Shown: positions 45,474 to 59,116 of the stretch, one piece after another
Layout of the letters: every line of letters starts with the position of its first letter
Position numbering within the stretch: the stretch's first letter is position 1
Notes under the pieces: model-generated
What the model saw: only the letters and a program-made list of their open reading frames with translations
Database searches by the model: none
Told to the model about the DNA's origin: nothing
Origin: Streptomyces malachitofuscus
GTDB taxonomy: Bacteria; Actinomycetota; Actinomycetes; Streptomycetales; Streptomycetaceae
Length of the DNA: 64,000 bases
Assembly: GCF_014650055.1 (NCBI RefSeq)
Contig: NZ_BMUF01000011.1
Span: 1-64,000, forward strand
Direction: 5' to 3'
Translations under genes and position numbers: made by a program

Positions 45474-45477
<4 letters not shown>
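44563..45477 (+). CDS. Peptide ABC transporter permease (DppC/OppC type)
   Basis: A 304-aa permease with the N-terminal extension (RRASAARFWRQYRAHRAGVLGL) typical of OppC proteins. It has about six membrane helices and an EAA-type coupling loop (YIERARALGGGHWHIMSRHVLPN). It ends VLNPRLGVAR, the standard OppC ending. It overlaps both neighbours (ATGA upstream, TTGA downstream), so translation is coupled. Confidence 0.94.
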
Positions 45478-47029
<1,552 letters not shown>

Positions 47030-47033
<4 letters not shown>

Positions 47034-48031
47034 GTACTTCCGCACTTCTGACGGTGCAGGGCGTGCACGTCACCTTCCCGGGGCGGCAGGGTGCGCCCGA
47101 CGCGCATGCCGTGGACGGTGTCGACCTGGACATCGGGGCGGGTGAGATCGTCGCCCTGGTCGGTGAGTCGGGCTGCGGCAAGACGACGCTGGCCCGCGCC
47201 CTGCTGGGTCTGGTCGAGCCGACCGCGGGCCGGGTGGAGTTCGAGGGGCGGCCCCTGGCGTACTCGGGGCGCTCGCTGAAGGCGTACCGCAGACGCGTGC
47301 AGTTGGTGCTGCAGGACCCGAGCGGCTCGCTGAACCCCCGGCACACGGTGTACGACGCGGTGGCCGAGGGGCTGCGGATCCACGGCTACAGCGGTGACGA
47401 GGGGGCCGCTGTCGCGGGCGCGCTGGCCCGCGCCGGACTGCGGCCGCCGGAGCGCTTCTTCCTGCGCTATCCGCACGAGCTGTCCGGTGGTCAGCGGCAG
47501 CGCGTGGTGATCGCGGGCGCGCTGGTGCTGGAGCCGGAGCTCCTCGTCGCCGACGAACCGGTCGCCTCGCTGGACGCGTCCGTGCGCGGGGAGATCCTGG
47601 CCCTGCTGCTGCGGTTGCGCGCCGAACTGGGCCTGTCCGCGCTGGTGGTGACGCACGACCTGGGGCTGGCGTGGAACATCGCCGACCGGGTCGCGGTGAT
47701 GTATCTCGGCCGGATCGTGGAGACCGGGGCGGTGGAGCAGGTCCTGACGGCGCCCCGGCACCCGTACACCCGGTCCCTGCTGTCGGTCCTGCCCGAGGCG
47801 CCGGGCGAACCGGTGATCCTCAGCGGCGAGACCCCGGACCCGTCCCGCATCCCCTCCGGCTGCCGTTTCCACGCCCGCTGCCCGGTCCTGGCGAGCGGCG
47901 AGGCGGACCGGGCGGGGGTGGCTCAGGCGTGCCGGAGCCGGGATCCGGGGATCCTCGGGGGAAGCGGCGCGGCCCAGGTGGCGTGCCACTGGGCGCATGC
48001 CGTTGCGGCGGAGCGGGCCGGGACCGGCTGA
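47030..48031 (+). CDS. Peptide ABC transporter ATPase (DppF/OppF type)
   Basis: A 333-aa ATPase, the second nucleotide-binding subunit. Walker A GESGCGKT (45-52), QDPSGSLNPRHT around the Q-loop, signature ELSGGQRQR, Walker B LLVADEPVASLD and the C-terminal SGCRFHARCP motif are all present. The ATG overlaps the stop of the preceding ATPase (ATGA). Its stop codon is immediately followed by the ribF stop codon of the opposite strand, with no base between them. Confidence 0.94.
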
Positions 48032-48985
48032 TCAGGCCTTCTCGGCCGCCGCCACCAGCTCCTTGCAGCGCTCGACGTCCGCGGCCATCTGCTCCAGCAG
48101 CGCGTCGAGCGTGTCGAACTTCGCCTGGCCGCGCACGAAGGCCAGGAAGTCGACGGCGACATGGAGGCCGTACAGCTCGAGGCCGACGCGGTCGATGGCG
48201 TACGCCTCGACCGTGCGCTCGGTGCCGTCGAACTGCGGGTTGGTGCCGACGGAGATCGCGGCCGGCATGGCCTCGCCCTGGGCGTGCAGCCAGCCGGCGT
48301 AGACGCCGTCGGCGGGGATCGCGGTGTGCGGGAGCGTCTCGACGTTGGCCGTGGGGAAGCCCAGGTCGCGACCGCGCTGGGCGCCCCGGACGACGACGCC
48401 CTCCACCCGGTGCGGCCGGCCGAGGATCTCGGCGGCGCCCTGCACCTCGCCCTCGGCGACGAGGCGGCGGGTGAGCGTCGAGGAGAACGGCTCGCCGCCG
48501 CCCGCCTCACCGGTCACGTACAGGTCGACGACCTCGACGTCGAAGTCGTAGATCTCGCCCTGTTCGGCGAGGAACTCCACGGTGCCCGCGGCCTTGTGGC
48601 CGAAGCGGAAGTTGGGGCCCTCGACGACCGCCTTGGCGTGCAGCTTGTCGACCAGGACCTTCACCACGAAGTCGGCGGCGGACAGCTTCGAGAACTCGGT
48701 GGTGAAGGGCAGGATCAGGACCGCGTCCACGCCCAGGTCGGCCATGAGTTCGGCGCGCCGGTAATGCGGGGCGAGCAGCGGGGGGTGGCTGCCGGGGCGG
48801 ACGACCTCGCTGGGGTGCGGGTCGAAGGTGACGACCACCGCCGGGACGCCCAGGGCGCGGGCGCGGTCCACGGCATGCCTGATGATCAGCTGGTGCCCGC
48901 GGTGCACTCCGTCGTAGGAGCCGATGGTGACGACGCTGCGCCCCCAGTCCTGGGGGATGTCCTCCAAGCCACGCCAGCGCTGCAC
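48032..48985 (-). CDS. ribF: Bifunctional riboflavin kinase/FAD synthetase
   Basis: A 317-aa enzyme converting riboflavin to FMN and FMN to FAD. The N-terminal adenylyltransferase domain has GSYDGVHRGHQ (about residues 20-30). The C-terminal kinase domain has the GRPHRVEGVVVRGAQRGRDL and GFPTANV motifs. The GTG at 48985 has AAGGAG upstream (MQRWRGLEDIPQDW); the longer frame is not family-like. In many bacteria ribF adjoins truB, here separated by the large protein at 49127-53359. Confidence 0.96.
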   Translation of the reverse strand: MQRWRGLEDIPQDWGRSVVTIGSYDGVHRGHQLIIRHAVDRARALGVPAVVVTFDPHPSEVVRPGSHPPLLAPHYRRAELMADLGVDAVLILPFTTEFSKLSAADFVVKVLVDKLHAKAVVEGPNFRFGHKAAGTVEFLAEQGEIYDFDVEVVDLYVTGEAGGGEPFSSTLTRRLVAEGEVQGAAEILGRPHRVEGVVVRGAQRGRDLGFPTANVETLPHTAIPADGVYAGWLHAQGEAMPAAISVGTNPQFDGTERTVEAYAIDRVGLELYGLHVAVDFLAFVRGQAKFDTLDALLEQMAADVERCKELVAAAEKA

Positions 48986-49126
48986 TGTGCCTGCTCCTTG
49001 TCGAAACCTTGCCGGACGGACCCGGGTCCGCGGACTTCTCTGCGCAGCTCTAAGGGTGCCATGCCCCATGCCGGGTGCCCGCATCGGCATGGTCGCTGTG
49101 TGACGGGGTGCACGCGCCGGCCGGGG

Positions 49127-52100
49127 TCAGACGGGCACGCCGAGGCCCGCGAGGTTCTCGATCGTCCGGCGGGTGTCGGTGCCCACGAGCGCGGCCCATT
49201 CACGCGGGGCGTCGGCCAGCCAACCGGCCACGGCGGCGGCGAAACCCGGGACGTGGCGGCTCAGGTCGGTCAGACAGCGGTCGAAGCGGGCGGCTCCCGC
49301 CGGGGTGCGGACCAGGTGCAGCCCGGTGCGGTGGACGAGCACCCGCAGCTCGGGGCCGCGGTTGCGGGCGGCGGAGCGCAGGGCCGCGTCCAGGACGGCG
49401 GGGTCGGACTCGCGGGCGAGCAGGCCGTCGAGCAGTTCGCGGCGCAGCGGTCGGGAGACGGACGTCCCGGGGGCGGCGAGGACGCCGGCGAGGACCACCC
49501 GGAGCGGCTGCGGGCCGTCCTCCAGCAGTCCGGTGAGCAGGGCACGGAGCACGGCGCGGTCGGCGGGGCCGCCCCGGTCCAGCCTGCGGTCGGCGTATGC
49601 GGCCACGTGCCCGGTCAGCTCGGGCCGCCGCTCCACGGTGTCCCGGACGACCGCCGCGATCCGGCGGGCCAGGGCGGGGGTGGTGGCGTCGGCGAGGGCG
49701 TGGAGGGTGCCGGCCGGGTCCGACGTCCGTGCCAGCCGCGCCCGGAAGGCGTCGAGCACCGGCCCGGGGTGGGTCTCGAGGGCGCCGGCCAGCGCGCTCG
49801 GCGGGAGGAGGGGGTCGCCCTCGGCGAAGTGCGCCAGGGCCCGCGCGAGGTGCCGGTCCCTGCTGTCGCGGTCGCGGACGAGGAGGGCGAGCGCCCCGCC
49901 GTGGAGCTCGCGGTCGGCGCTGCGGACGAGCACGGTGAGGGCGGCGTACCTCAGCAGGGTGCGGTCGGTGCGTTCGCGCGCGTGGGGCGCCGCCAGCAGG
50001 CCGTAGGTGACGGCCGCGGCCCGGCGTGCGGGGCGTTCGTCCTTCGACCAGCGGTCGACGGCCCGGCACATCGCCGCGGGTTCCTCCTCCGCCAGCACGG
50101 TGAGCAGCTGGTCGGCCCGGCGGTGCGCGCTGTCGGCGAGGGCGTCCGTCAGGGCGTCGGGGGCCTCGTGCCGGTGGGTGTGCAGCAGGGCCTGCGCGGC
50201 CGTCGCGACGGTGGCGTGCGGGGTGGCGGGCAGCGGCCGGTCGTCCTCGAACCAGCGGACCAGGTACGGCAGTACGGCCACGGGGTCGGCGGCGAGGAGC
50301 CGGGCGGCGGCGTCGAGGAAGCGGGGTCCGCTCTCGCACGGGGGGCCGTCGGCGTGCACCAGCCGGCGCAGCAGGGCACACCGGGCCTCCAGCGGCAGCG
50401 GCAGTGCGGTCCAGAAGGCGGGGCCCAGCTCCGGCGGCACGGCCCGCCGCTGCTCCCGCCACGCCACGATGCGGTCGGTCAGCAGGCGCAGCACGTCCGT
50501 GTACGGGGTCGCGTCGGGCAGGCGGGCGAGGGTTCCGGTGAGCAGGCGGGCGGCCCACCACGAGCCGGGATCGGCGTCGAGGGCGTGCGTCAGGTCCGCG
50601 AGGCGGGAGGCGAGACGGGCGGTGCCGTGCTGGCCGGCGAGGAGCAGGGCCTGGACGACGGGGCCGATGCGGTGGTGCGGCACGGCGTCGGGGCCGGGCC
50701 GGCGGAGGCGGTCGTGGACCAGGGCGCGCAGGGCACCGTCCAGGTCGAGGTGGGCGCCCTGCAGCCAGTCGGCGAGTGCGTCGTGGGCGAACCGGTAGCC
50801 GGTGCCGGCCGGGACGAGAAGGCCCTCGGCGAGTACGGCCCCGGCCCAGCCGGTGACCCCGCCGGGCCGGTCCGGGCCGTGCCCCGCCGGGAACACGGCC
50901 TCGAACGTCTCCCGGTCCAGTCCGCCGTGCCCGGCGCCGAGGCCGCGGCGGGCGGCCTCGTGCACCTGTCCGGCCGCCTTGGCCGCCAGCCGGCGTACCG
51001 CGGTGCCCCGGAGCCCGTTGGCGGCGGCGAGGCGGGTGGCGATGCGCAGGCACATCAGGTCCAGGTGGGCCGTGAACACGTCGTCGCGGCCGACGGATAC
51101 GTCGGGGTCCGGGGCGGCGCCGGCCAGGCCGGCCCGCACTTCGGCGAGCAGCCGCAGGGTGAGGGGGTGGCGGGCGTCGGGGTCCGCGAGCGCGCCTTCG
51201 GGGATGCCGAGGTGGGCCCGGGTTTCCCGTGCCTCCTCGGGGGTGAGGTCACCGAGGACCACGCACGGGGGAAGACCCTCGCGGTGGGAGCCGCCGGCGT
51301 GCAGCGCTTCCTGGGGGAACGCCGCCTCCTCCCAGAACTCCTCGCGGCAGGCCACCACCAGCCGTGCCCCCGTCGCCCGCAGCCACCGCGTGGTCCCCTC
51401 GGTCCAGTCGGCGAGGCGGCGGAAGAGCTCCGGTGGCATCTGCTCGGGGTCGTCGAGGAGCACCAGCAGGGGGTGGCCCGCGGTGCGGGCGAGCCGGGCG
51501 AGACGGTCCGGGGCCAGGTCTCCGAGAGCGTCCGGGGTGGCCGGGAGCGGGGCGCGGGAGGCGGCGACGACCGCGGCGGCCCGGTCCAGTGCACGGCGGA
51601 CGGCGTCCGTGACCGTGCGGTCGTGCTCCCGCAGGTCGGCGCCGCGCAGCCACAGGGTGGGCCGTCCGGCCCGGTGCCGGCGGGCGGCGAGCTCCGCCAG
51701 CTCGGTGCTGCGCCCGCTGCCGGGCGGCCCGACGAGGCCCAGTACGGCGGCCCCGCCCCGCTCGAACGCGGCGAACTCCGCGAGCACGGCGGGCCGTTCG
51801 ACGAGGTAACCGGACCTCACCGCCCCGGCGTCCCGTACGGCCGTGGCCGCGAGACTCTCCGAGGGGCCCGTGCAGCGCCCCGCGCCGGCGGTGAGCCCGG
51901 ACAGGCCGGACGCATGCGCCGGCGAAGGGTGAGTGGGAGCCACCGTGACAGCGGAGTCGCCCCCGACGCGCCCCGGCGACGGTTCCGCGCACCCGGCCGA
52001 GGAGCCCGCGTGACCCGGCGTGGCACCACTGAACCCGGCCGAGGCGCCTGCGTGACCCGGCGTGGCACCGCTGAACCCGGCCGAGGAGCCCGAGCACCCC

Positions 52101-53359
52101 GGCGACGGATCCGTGAACCCGGCCGAGGAACCCGAGCGACCCGGCGACGGATCCACGAACCCATCCGACGAACCCGAGCGACCCGCCGCAGCACCACTGA
52201 ACCCGACCGAGGAACCCGAGCACCCCGACGACGGATCCACGAACCCATCCGAGCAACCCGAGTGACCCGGCGACGGGTCAGTGAGCGCGGGCGAGGAGTC
52301 CCAGTGACCCGGCGCCGACCCCGTGGTCGGGTCCGTGGCTCCTGTGGACGTGGCCGTCGGCCGCGTCGAAGGTTCCGGGGGCCGGCCCGAGGTGGCCGGC
52401 GGCCCGGTCGGGGCCATGGCGTCGGCCGCCGCCGGACGGGGGCAGGCCATCGGGGCGGCCGTGTGCCCCGCGATGGCGGAAGTGGGCCCCGTCGAGGGGG
52501 CCGGGCCGGCCGCGGTCGCCGCGCGGTCCGGCGGAGCCGCCGTCGAGGCGAACGTGGTCGCCGTGAGCCGCACCAGGCCGGCGAGGTTGAGGTCGGGGCC
52601 GTAGGCGGGCACCGTCGCCGTGTTCTCGGCGAGCAGCTCGGTGAGGGCGGGACCGGCGCAGGTGAGCGGAACGGCGAAGCCCACGTCGCTGTCGGCCGAG
52701 CGGAGAGCCGTGCCGAGGACGCCGAGCACGGTGCCGGTGCGGGCGTCGAGCACGGGGCCGCCCGCCGCTCCGCCGCCCAGGCGCAGCGCGTCCCGGCCGG
52801 CGGTGCCGACCGCCAGTTCCAGGGCGTGGTCGATGCGGTGCGCGCGGTCGGTGGCCGTGTAGGTCACGGGAGTCGTCCCCAGCACCCGCGCCTCGCGCCA
52901 TCCCCCGGCGGGGATCCGCACGTAGGTGCCTCGCTCGACGCACTCCCGCGCGGAGACCGGCAGGGGCGCCACGCCGAGCCCCTCGCTGCGCACGAGGGCG
53001 AGGTCGTACTCGGGCAGCAGGGTCACGGCGTCGGCGGCCACCACACAGTGGCGGTTCCCGGCTGCGTACAGCACGAGCCGGGGCAGCCCGTCGACGGCCT
53101 CGTGACTGGTGATCACCGTGCCGTGGTGGTCGGCGACGAACCCCGCTCCGCGCGGGCGGCCCGCGAGATCGTGGAGGCGGACCAGGCCGTCGTCCACGGG
53201 GTCCGGGGACGGGATCGGCCCGCTGCGGGGCTCCGCGGCCCAGGAGGGACGGGGGCGCCCTGACGGCTCCGCGCGCCCCAACCCCTCCTCGCCGCCGGAG
53301 GGGGCGGAGGGATACCCAGGGACGTCGCGCTCGTGGCGTGCCCCGTTGTGTGACGGCAT
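49127..53359 (-). CDS. Inactive trypsin-like domain fused to a P-loop and helical region
   Basis: A 1410-aa protein. Residues about 50-245 have a trypsin-like fold with H86 and D119 in place, but the GDSGGP site reads GAAGGP, with A199 where the catalytic serine should be. Residues about 360-465 are imperfect 14-residue Ser/Gly/Pro repeats (SSAGFTDPSPG type). From about 515 a STAND-like NTPase follows: Walker A GPPGSGRST (544-552, Arg in place of Lys) and LLVLLDD. The last ~600 residues are helical and Ala/Arg/Leu-rich, repeat-like. The ATG at 53359 has GGAGG upstream. Such protease-NTPase fusions are usually sensors. Function unknown. Confidence 0.85.
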   Translation of the reverse strand: MPSHNGARHERDVPGYPSAPSGGEEGLGRAEPSGRPRPSWAAEPRSGPIPSPDPVDDGLVRLHDLAGRPRGAGFVADHHGTVITSHEAVDGLPRLVLYAAGNRHCVVAADAVTLLPEYDLALVRSEGLGVAPLPVSARECVERGTYVRIPAGGWREARVLGTTPVTYTATDRAHRIDHALELAVGTAGRDALRLGGGAAGGPVLDARTGTVLGVLGTALRSADSDVGFAVPLTCAGPALTELLAENTATVPAYGPDLNLAGLVRLTATTFASTAAPPDRAATAAGPAPSTGPTSAIAGHTAAPMACPRPAAADAMAPTGPPATSGRPPEPSTRPTATSTGATDPTTGSAPGHWDSSPALTDPSPGHSGCSDGFVDPSSGCSGSSVGFSGAAAGRSGSSDGFVDPSPGRSGSSAGFTDPSPGCSGSSAGFSGATPGHAGASAGFSGATPGHAGSSAGCAEPSPGRVGGDSAVTVAPTHPSPAHASGLSGLTAGAGRCTGPSESLAATAVRDAGAVRSGYLVERPAVLAEFAAFERGGAAVLGLVGPPGSGRSTELAELAARRHRAGRPTLWLRGADLREHDRTVTDAVRRALDRAAAVVAASRAPLPATPDALGDLAPDRLARLARTAGHPLLVLLDDPEQMPPELFRRLADWTEGTTRWLRATGARLVVACREEFWEEAAFPQEALHAGGSHREGLPPCVVLGDLTPEEARETRAHLGIPEGALADPDARHPLTLRLLAEVRAGLAGAAPDPDVSVGRDDVFTAHLDLMCLRIATRLAAANGLRGTAVRRLAAKAAGQVHEAARRGLGAGHGGLDRETFEAVFPAGHGPDRPGGVTGWAGAVLAEGLLVPAGTGYRFAHDALADWLQGAHLDLDGALRALVHDRLRRPGPDAVPHHRIGPVVQALLLAGQHGTARLASRLADLTHALDADPGSWWAARLLTGTLARLPDATPYTDVLRLLTDRIVAWREQRRAVPPELGPAFWTALPLPLEARCALLRRLVHADGPPCESGPRFLDAAARLLAADPVAVLPYLVRWFEDDRPLPATPHATVATAAQALLHTHRHEAPDALTDALADSAHRRADQLLTVLAEEEPAAMCRAVDRWSKDERPARRAAAVTYGLLAAPHARERTDRTLLRYAALTVLVRSADRELHGGALALLVRDRDSRDRHLARALAHFAEGDPLLPPSALAGALETHPGPVLDAFRARLARTSDPAGTLHALADATTPALARRIAAVVRDTVERRPELTGHVAAYADRRLDRGGPADRAVLRALLTGLLEDGPQPLRVVLAGVLAAPGTSVSRPLRRELLDGLLARESDPAVLDAALRSAARNRGPELRVLVHRTGLHLVRTPAGAARFDRCLTDLSRHVPGFAAAVAGWLADAPREWAALVGTDTRRTIENLAGLGVPV
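51971..52279 (-). repeat. Degenerate 42-bp coding repeats in the protease-NTPase linker
   Basis: About seven imperfect units encoding 14 residues (SGSSAGFxDPSPGC/R/H alternating with SGATPGHAG) lie between the protease-like domain and the P-loop. The units are rich in Ser, Gly and Cys. They lack charge and probably form an extended linker. Confidence 0.75.
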
Positions 53360-53544
53360 CCTCGAGCCTCCCGCCGTACCTCCGTGTCCTCACCTGCGAC
53401 AGTAGGGCCGGAATGATCAGCGGGACAGAGCGGCCGGTGAACGCGCCCCCTTCCACTCCCCCGGTTCACTCCGAGCGCCCGCACTCACGGGTGAACAGGC
53501 AGGCGTGGATGGATACACCCTAGGGGTGGGGGAACCGAGGGGGA

Positions 53545-53588
53545 CCGTGGAGCGGCGGCATGTCCATCCCCGTGACGCCGCTCCACGG
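53545..53588 (-). terminator. Hairpin terminator after truB
   Basis: A 13-bp stem (arms 53545-53557 and 53576-53588) with an 18-base loop, 22 bases past the truB stop codon on the minus strand. Confidence 0.7.
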
Positions 53589-53609
53589 GCGGACCGGTCC
53601 GTCGGTCCG

Positions 53610-54515
53610 TCAGCCGAAGACGGCGAGGCTCTTCGCCTTGCCCCGCTGTTCCTCGACGAGCGCCAGCAACCGGCCCCCGGGACCGAACACGGCCACGGCT
53701 CCGGCGCCCGCGTACTCCTCGGGCATCTCCAGCCGCACGCCGTTGGTGAGCAGCCTGGCCCGGCGTTCGTCGACGTCCCAGCGGGGGAACGCGGCGTCGG
53801 CCGCCTCGGCGATCGGCATCACGGTCAGCTCCTGCTGGAGCTGGTCCAGGGTCCTCGCGGAGTCCAGCTTGTACGGGCCGACGCGGGTGCGGCGCAGCGC
53901 GGTGAGGTGCCCGCCGACGCCCAGGCCGGCGCCCAGGTCGCGGGCGAGGGCGCGGATGTAGGTGCCGGAGGAGCAGACGACCGAGACCACCAGGTCGAGC
54001 ACGGGGGTGCCGTCCTCGGCGACCGCCTCGCGGACGTCGTACACGGAGAAGGACGAGACGGTGACCGGCCGGGCGGGGATGTCGAACTCCTCGCCCTCCC
54101 GGGCACGCTTGTAGGAGCGCACCCCGTCGATCTTGATGGCGCTGACCCGGGACGGCACCTGCATGATGTCGCCGGTCAGCTCGGCGATACCGGCGTCGAC
54201 GGCCTCGCGGGTGATCCCGGAGGCGTCGGCGGAGGAGGTGATCTCCCCCTCGGCGTCGTCGGTGAGCGTGTTCTGCCCCAGCCGGACGGTGCCGAGGTAC
54301 TCCTTCTCGGTCAGCGCGAGGTGGCCGAGGAGCTTGGTCGCCTTCTCGACGCCGAGGACGAGGACGCCCGTCGCCATCGGGTCGAGGGTGCCGGCGTGGC
54401 CGACGCGCCGGGTGCGCGCGATGCCACGCATCTTGGCGACCACGTCGTGCGAAGTGAAGCCCGACGGCTTGTCGACGATGACAAGGCCGTCGGGCGTGGT
54501 GGTCTTCCGGTTCAT
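53610..54515 (-). CDS. truB: tRNA pseudouridine(55) synthase
   Basis: A 301-aa enzyme making pseudouridine 55 in the T-loop of tRNAs. The TruB signature GHAGTLDPMATG puts the catalytic aspartate at D45. The RNA-binding motif around Y76-style KEYLGTVRLG and the C-terminal PUA-like region (GPGGRLLALVEEQRG) are intact. It overlaps rbfA by four bases (ATGA) and is followed by a hairpin terminator. It ends the transcription unit that starts at rimP. Confidence 0.96.
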   Translation of the reverse strand: MNRKTTTPDGLVIVDKPSGFTSHDVVAKMRGIARTRRVGHAGTLDPMATGVLVLGVEKATKLLGHLALTEKEYLGTVRLGQNTLTDDAEGEITSSADASGITREAVDAGIAELTGDIMQVPSRVSAIKIDGVRSYKRAREGEEFDIPARPVTVSSFSVYDVREAVAEDGTPVLDLVVSVVCSSGTYIRALARDLGAGLGVGGHLTALRRTRVGPYKLDSARTLDQLQQELTVMPIAEAADAAFPRWDVDERRARLLTNGVRLEMPEEYAGAGAVAVFGPGGRLLALVEEQRGKAKSLAVFG

Positions 54516-54961
54516 TCGGCGGTGTCGTCCGTCTCGTCGTCTTCCGGCTTGCGGTACGGATCGGCGTCACCGGCGTACGCGGCGCCCGCGGACGCCTCGC
54601 GCACCTTCGCGTCGGACTGGCGCGCCTTGTCGAGGAGGTCCTCGATGGTGCGCGCGGTGTCCGGCAGCGCGTCCATGACGAAGGTCAGGGTCGGCGTGAA
54701 CTTCACCCCCGCCGCCCGGCCGACCTCGGAGCGCAGGATGCCCTTGGCGCTCTCCAGGCCCGCCGCGGCGGCCTTCCGCTCCTCGTCGTCCCCGTACACG
54801 GTGTAGAAGACGGTCGCCTCCCTGAGGTCACCGGTGACCCGGGTGTCCGTGATGGTGACGTGCGAGCCGAGCCGCGGGTCCTTGATCCCGCGCTGCAGCT
54901 TCTGGGCCACCACCTCTCGGATGAGGTCCGCCAGCCTTTTCGCCCGCGCGTTGTCGGCCAC
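54512..54961 (-). CDS. rbfA: 30S ribosome-binding factor RbfA
   Basis: A 149-aa KH-fold protein that helps mature the 5' end of 16S rRNA during 30S assembly. It shows the usual ADLIREVVAQKLQRGIKDPRLG, DLREATVFYTVYG and LDKARQSDA parts, then an acidic tail. The GTG at 54961 with GGGAGA upstream starts MADNARAKR. It overlaps truB by four bases, and a 50-bp gap separates it from the DUF503 gene. Confidence 0.95.
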   Translation of the reverse strand: MADNARAKRLADLIREVVAQKLQRGIKDPRLGSHVTITDTRVTGDLREATVFYTVYGDDEERKAAAAGLESAKGILRSEVGRAAGVKFTPTLTFVMDALPDTARTIEDLLDKARQSDAKVREASAGAAYAGDADPYRKPEDDETDDTAE

Positions 54962-55011
54962 TGGTCCGTCTCCCGTTCTCTGCTGTCTGCGTTTCACTGC
55001 GGCTGTGGTCG

Positions 55012-55305
55012 TCAGTCGTCTTCACCGTGGAAGCGCCGCCTGACGGACAGCAGCTCCACCTCGGGGCGCCCGGCGACCAGCCGCTCGCACCGGTCCAGTA
55101 CGTCACTGAGGTGCCCCGCGTCGCCGGACACCATGGCCAGGCCGATGACGGCCCTGCGATGGAGGTCCATATGGTCCACCTCGGCCGCGCTCACCGCGTA
55201 CTTGCGCTGGAGATCGGCGACGATCGGGCGGACGACGGAGCGCTTCTCCTTCAGCGACCGTACGTCGCCGAGGAGCAGGTCGAAGGACAGCGTCCCCACA
55301 TACAT
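55012..55305 (-). CDS. DUF503 (YlxP-like) protein
   Basis: A 97-aa conserved protein (MYVGTLSFDLLLGDVRSLKEKRSVVRPIV, split here by my reading at residue 20; then LVAGRPEVELLSVRRR). YlxP-type proteins sit between infB and rbfA in many Gram-positive bacteria and are thought to aid ribosome maturation. The ATG at 55305 gives the usual N-terminus although the ribosome binding site is weak; an upstream ATG would add 22 residues. Confidence 0.9.
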   Translation of the reverse strand: MYVGTLSFDLLLGDVRSLKEKRSVVRPIVADLQRKYAVSAAEVDHMDLHRRAVIGLAMVSGDAGHLSDVLDRCERLVAGRPEVELLSVRRRFHGEDD

Positions 55306-55471
55306 GTGTGCAACCGGTTCACCCGCCGGTCCGGGATCGATGGCCCCGCCATCCGTAACGGGCAGGGACATCAGAACCGTACAACGAAGGGGGCGGGGCG
55401 ATCGACGGATATTGCGCCCGCCGGGGCCGCTTGGGCCCCCGGCAGCAGGTCGTCCGCCCCGCACACACGAG

Positions 55472-55503
55472 CCGGCCGGCGGGACCGCGGTCCCGCCGGC
55501 CGG
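55472..55503. terminator. Perfect palindrome after infB
   Basis: A 32-bp perfect palindrome (arms 55472-55487 and 55488-55503) lies 17 bases past the infB stop codon on the minus strand. It can form a strong hairpin, so it may reduce read-through into the DUF503-rbfA-truB part. Confidence 0.75.
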
Positions 55504-55519
55504 TACGCACCGTGGGGTG

Positions 55520-58546
<3,027 letters not shown>

Positions 58547-58694
58547 TTCGCTCCTCTGAGGTCCGGGTTGCGTCCGGACCGTCGCTAGTTCATGGGCGTA
58601 CTCATCGCGTACTCATCGAGTGCTCATCGCAATCTCGACCTGCTTTCGACTCGCGAGGTACCAGACCGCACGGGGGTTTCCGTACGGCATGTTC

Positions 58695-59015
58695 TTACCG
58701 TGTCGCCTCTCCGGCGGGCTTGTCAGCCGCCGGTCGGCAACCTTGCGCCTGCTCGACGTAGTGGCGCAACGCCTTTACGTCGAGCGGTCCCGGGACGCGC
58801 AGCGACCTCGGAAACGCCCTGCGGCGCACCGCCTGGTCGAGACAGACCGGGACGGGATGCACATAAGCACCCCGGCCGGGCAGCGTACCGCGAGGATCAG
58901 GGACGCACGCGTCCTCGATCACCACGACCCGCAGCAGCTCGCTCTTGACCGCTCGCTCCCGGCACCCCACGCAAGTGCGCTCAGGGCATACGCCAGCACG
59001 TGTCCGGCCAGACAC
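58695..59015 (-). CDS. ylxR: YlxR family RNA-binding protein (DUF448)
   Basis: A 106-aa protein with the YlxR signature: PERTCVGCRERAVKSELLRVV and GRGAYVHPVPVCLDQAVRRRAF. It belongs to the nusA-infB cluster in most Gram-positive bacteria. Related proteins bind RNA and affect RNase P in some species. The start has no strong ribosome binding site. The gap to nusA is 101 bp. Confidence 0.93.
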   Translation of the reverse strand: MSGRTRAGVCPERTCVGCRERAVKSELLRVVVIEDACVPDPRGTLPGRGAYVHPVPVCLDQAVRRRAFPRSLRVPGPLDVKALRHYVEQAQGCRPAADKPAGEATR

Positions 59016-59116
59016 TCCTCAGTCTACCTCCCCGGACCGACCTCACCCCTTTGGGGCAAGAATCGAACACCGCCGCGGGCAAAGCTGTCGTGATCTCAGC
59101 GAACCGCGGCTTGGAT

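Noticed and set aside
48161..53263. 1700-aa plus-strand open frame
   Set aside because: It is the antisense of ribF and the protease-NTPase gene, with low-complexity Gly/Arg composition and no motif.
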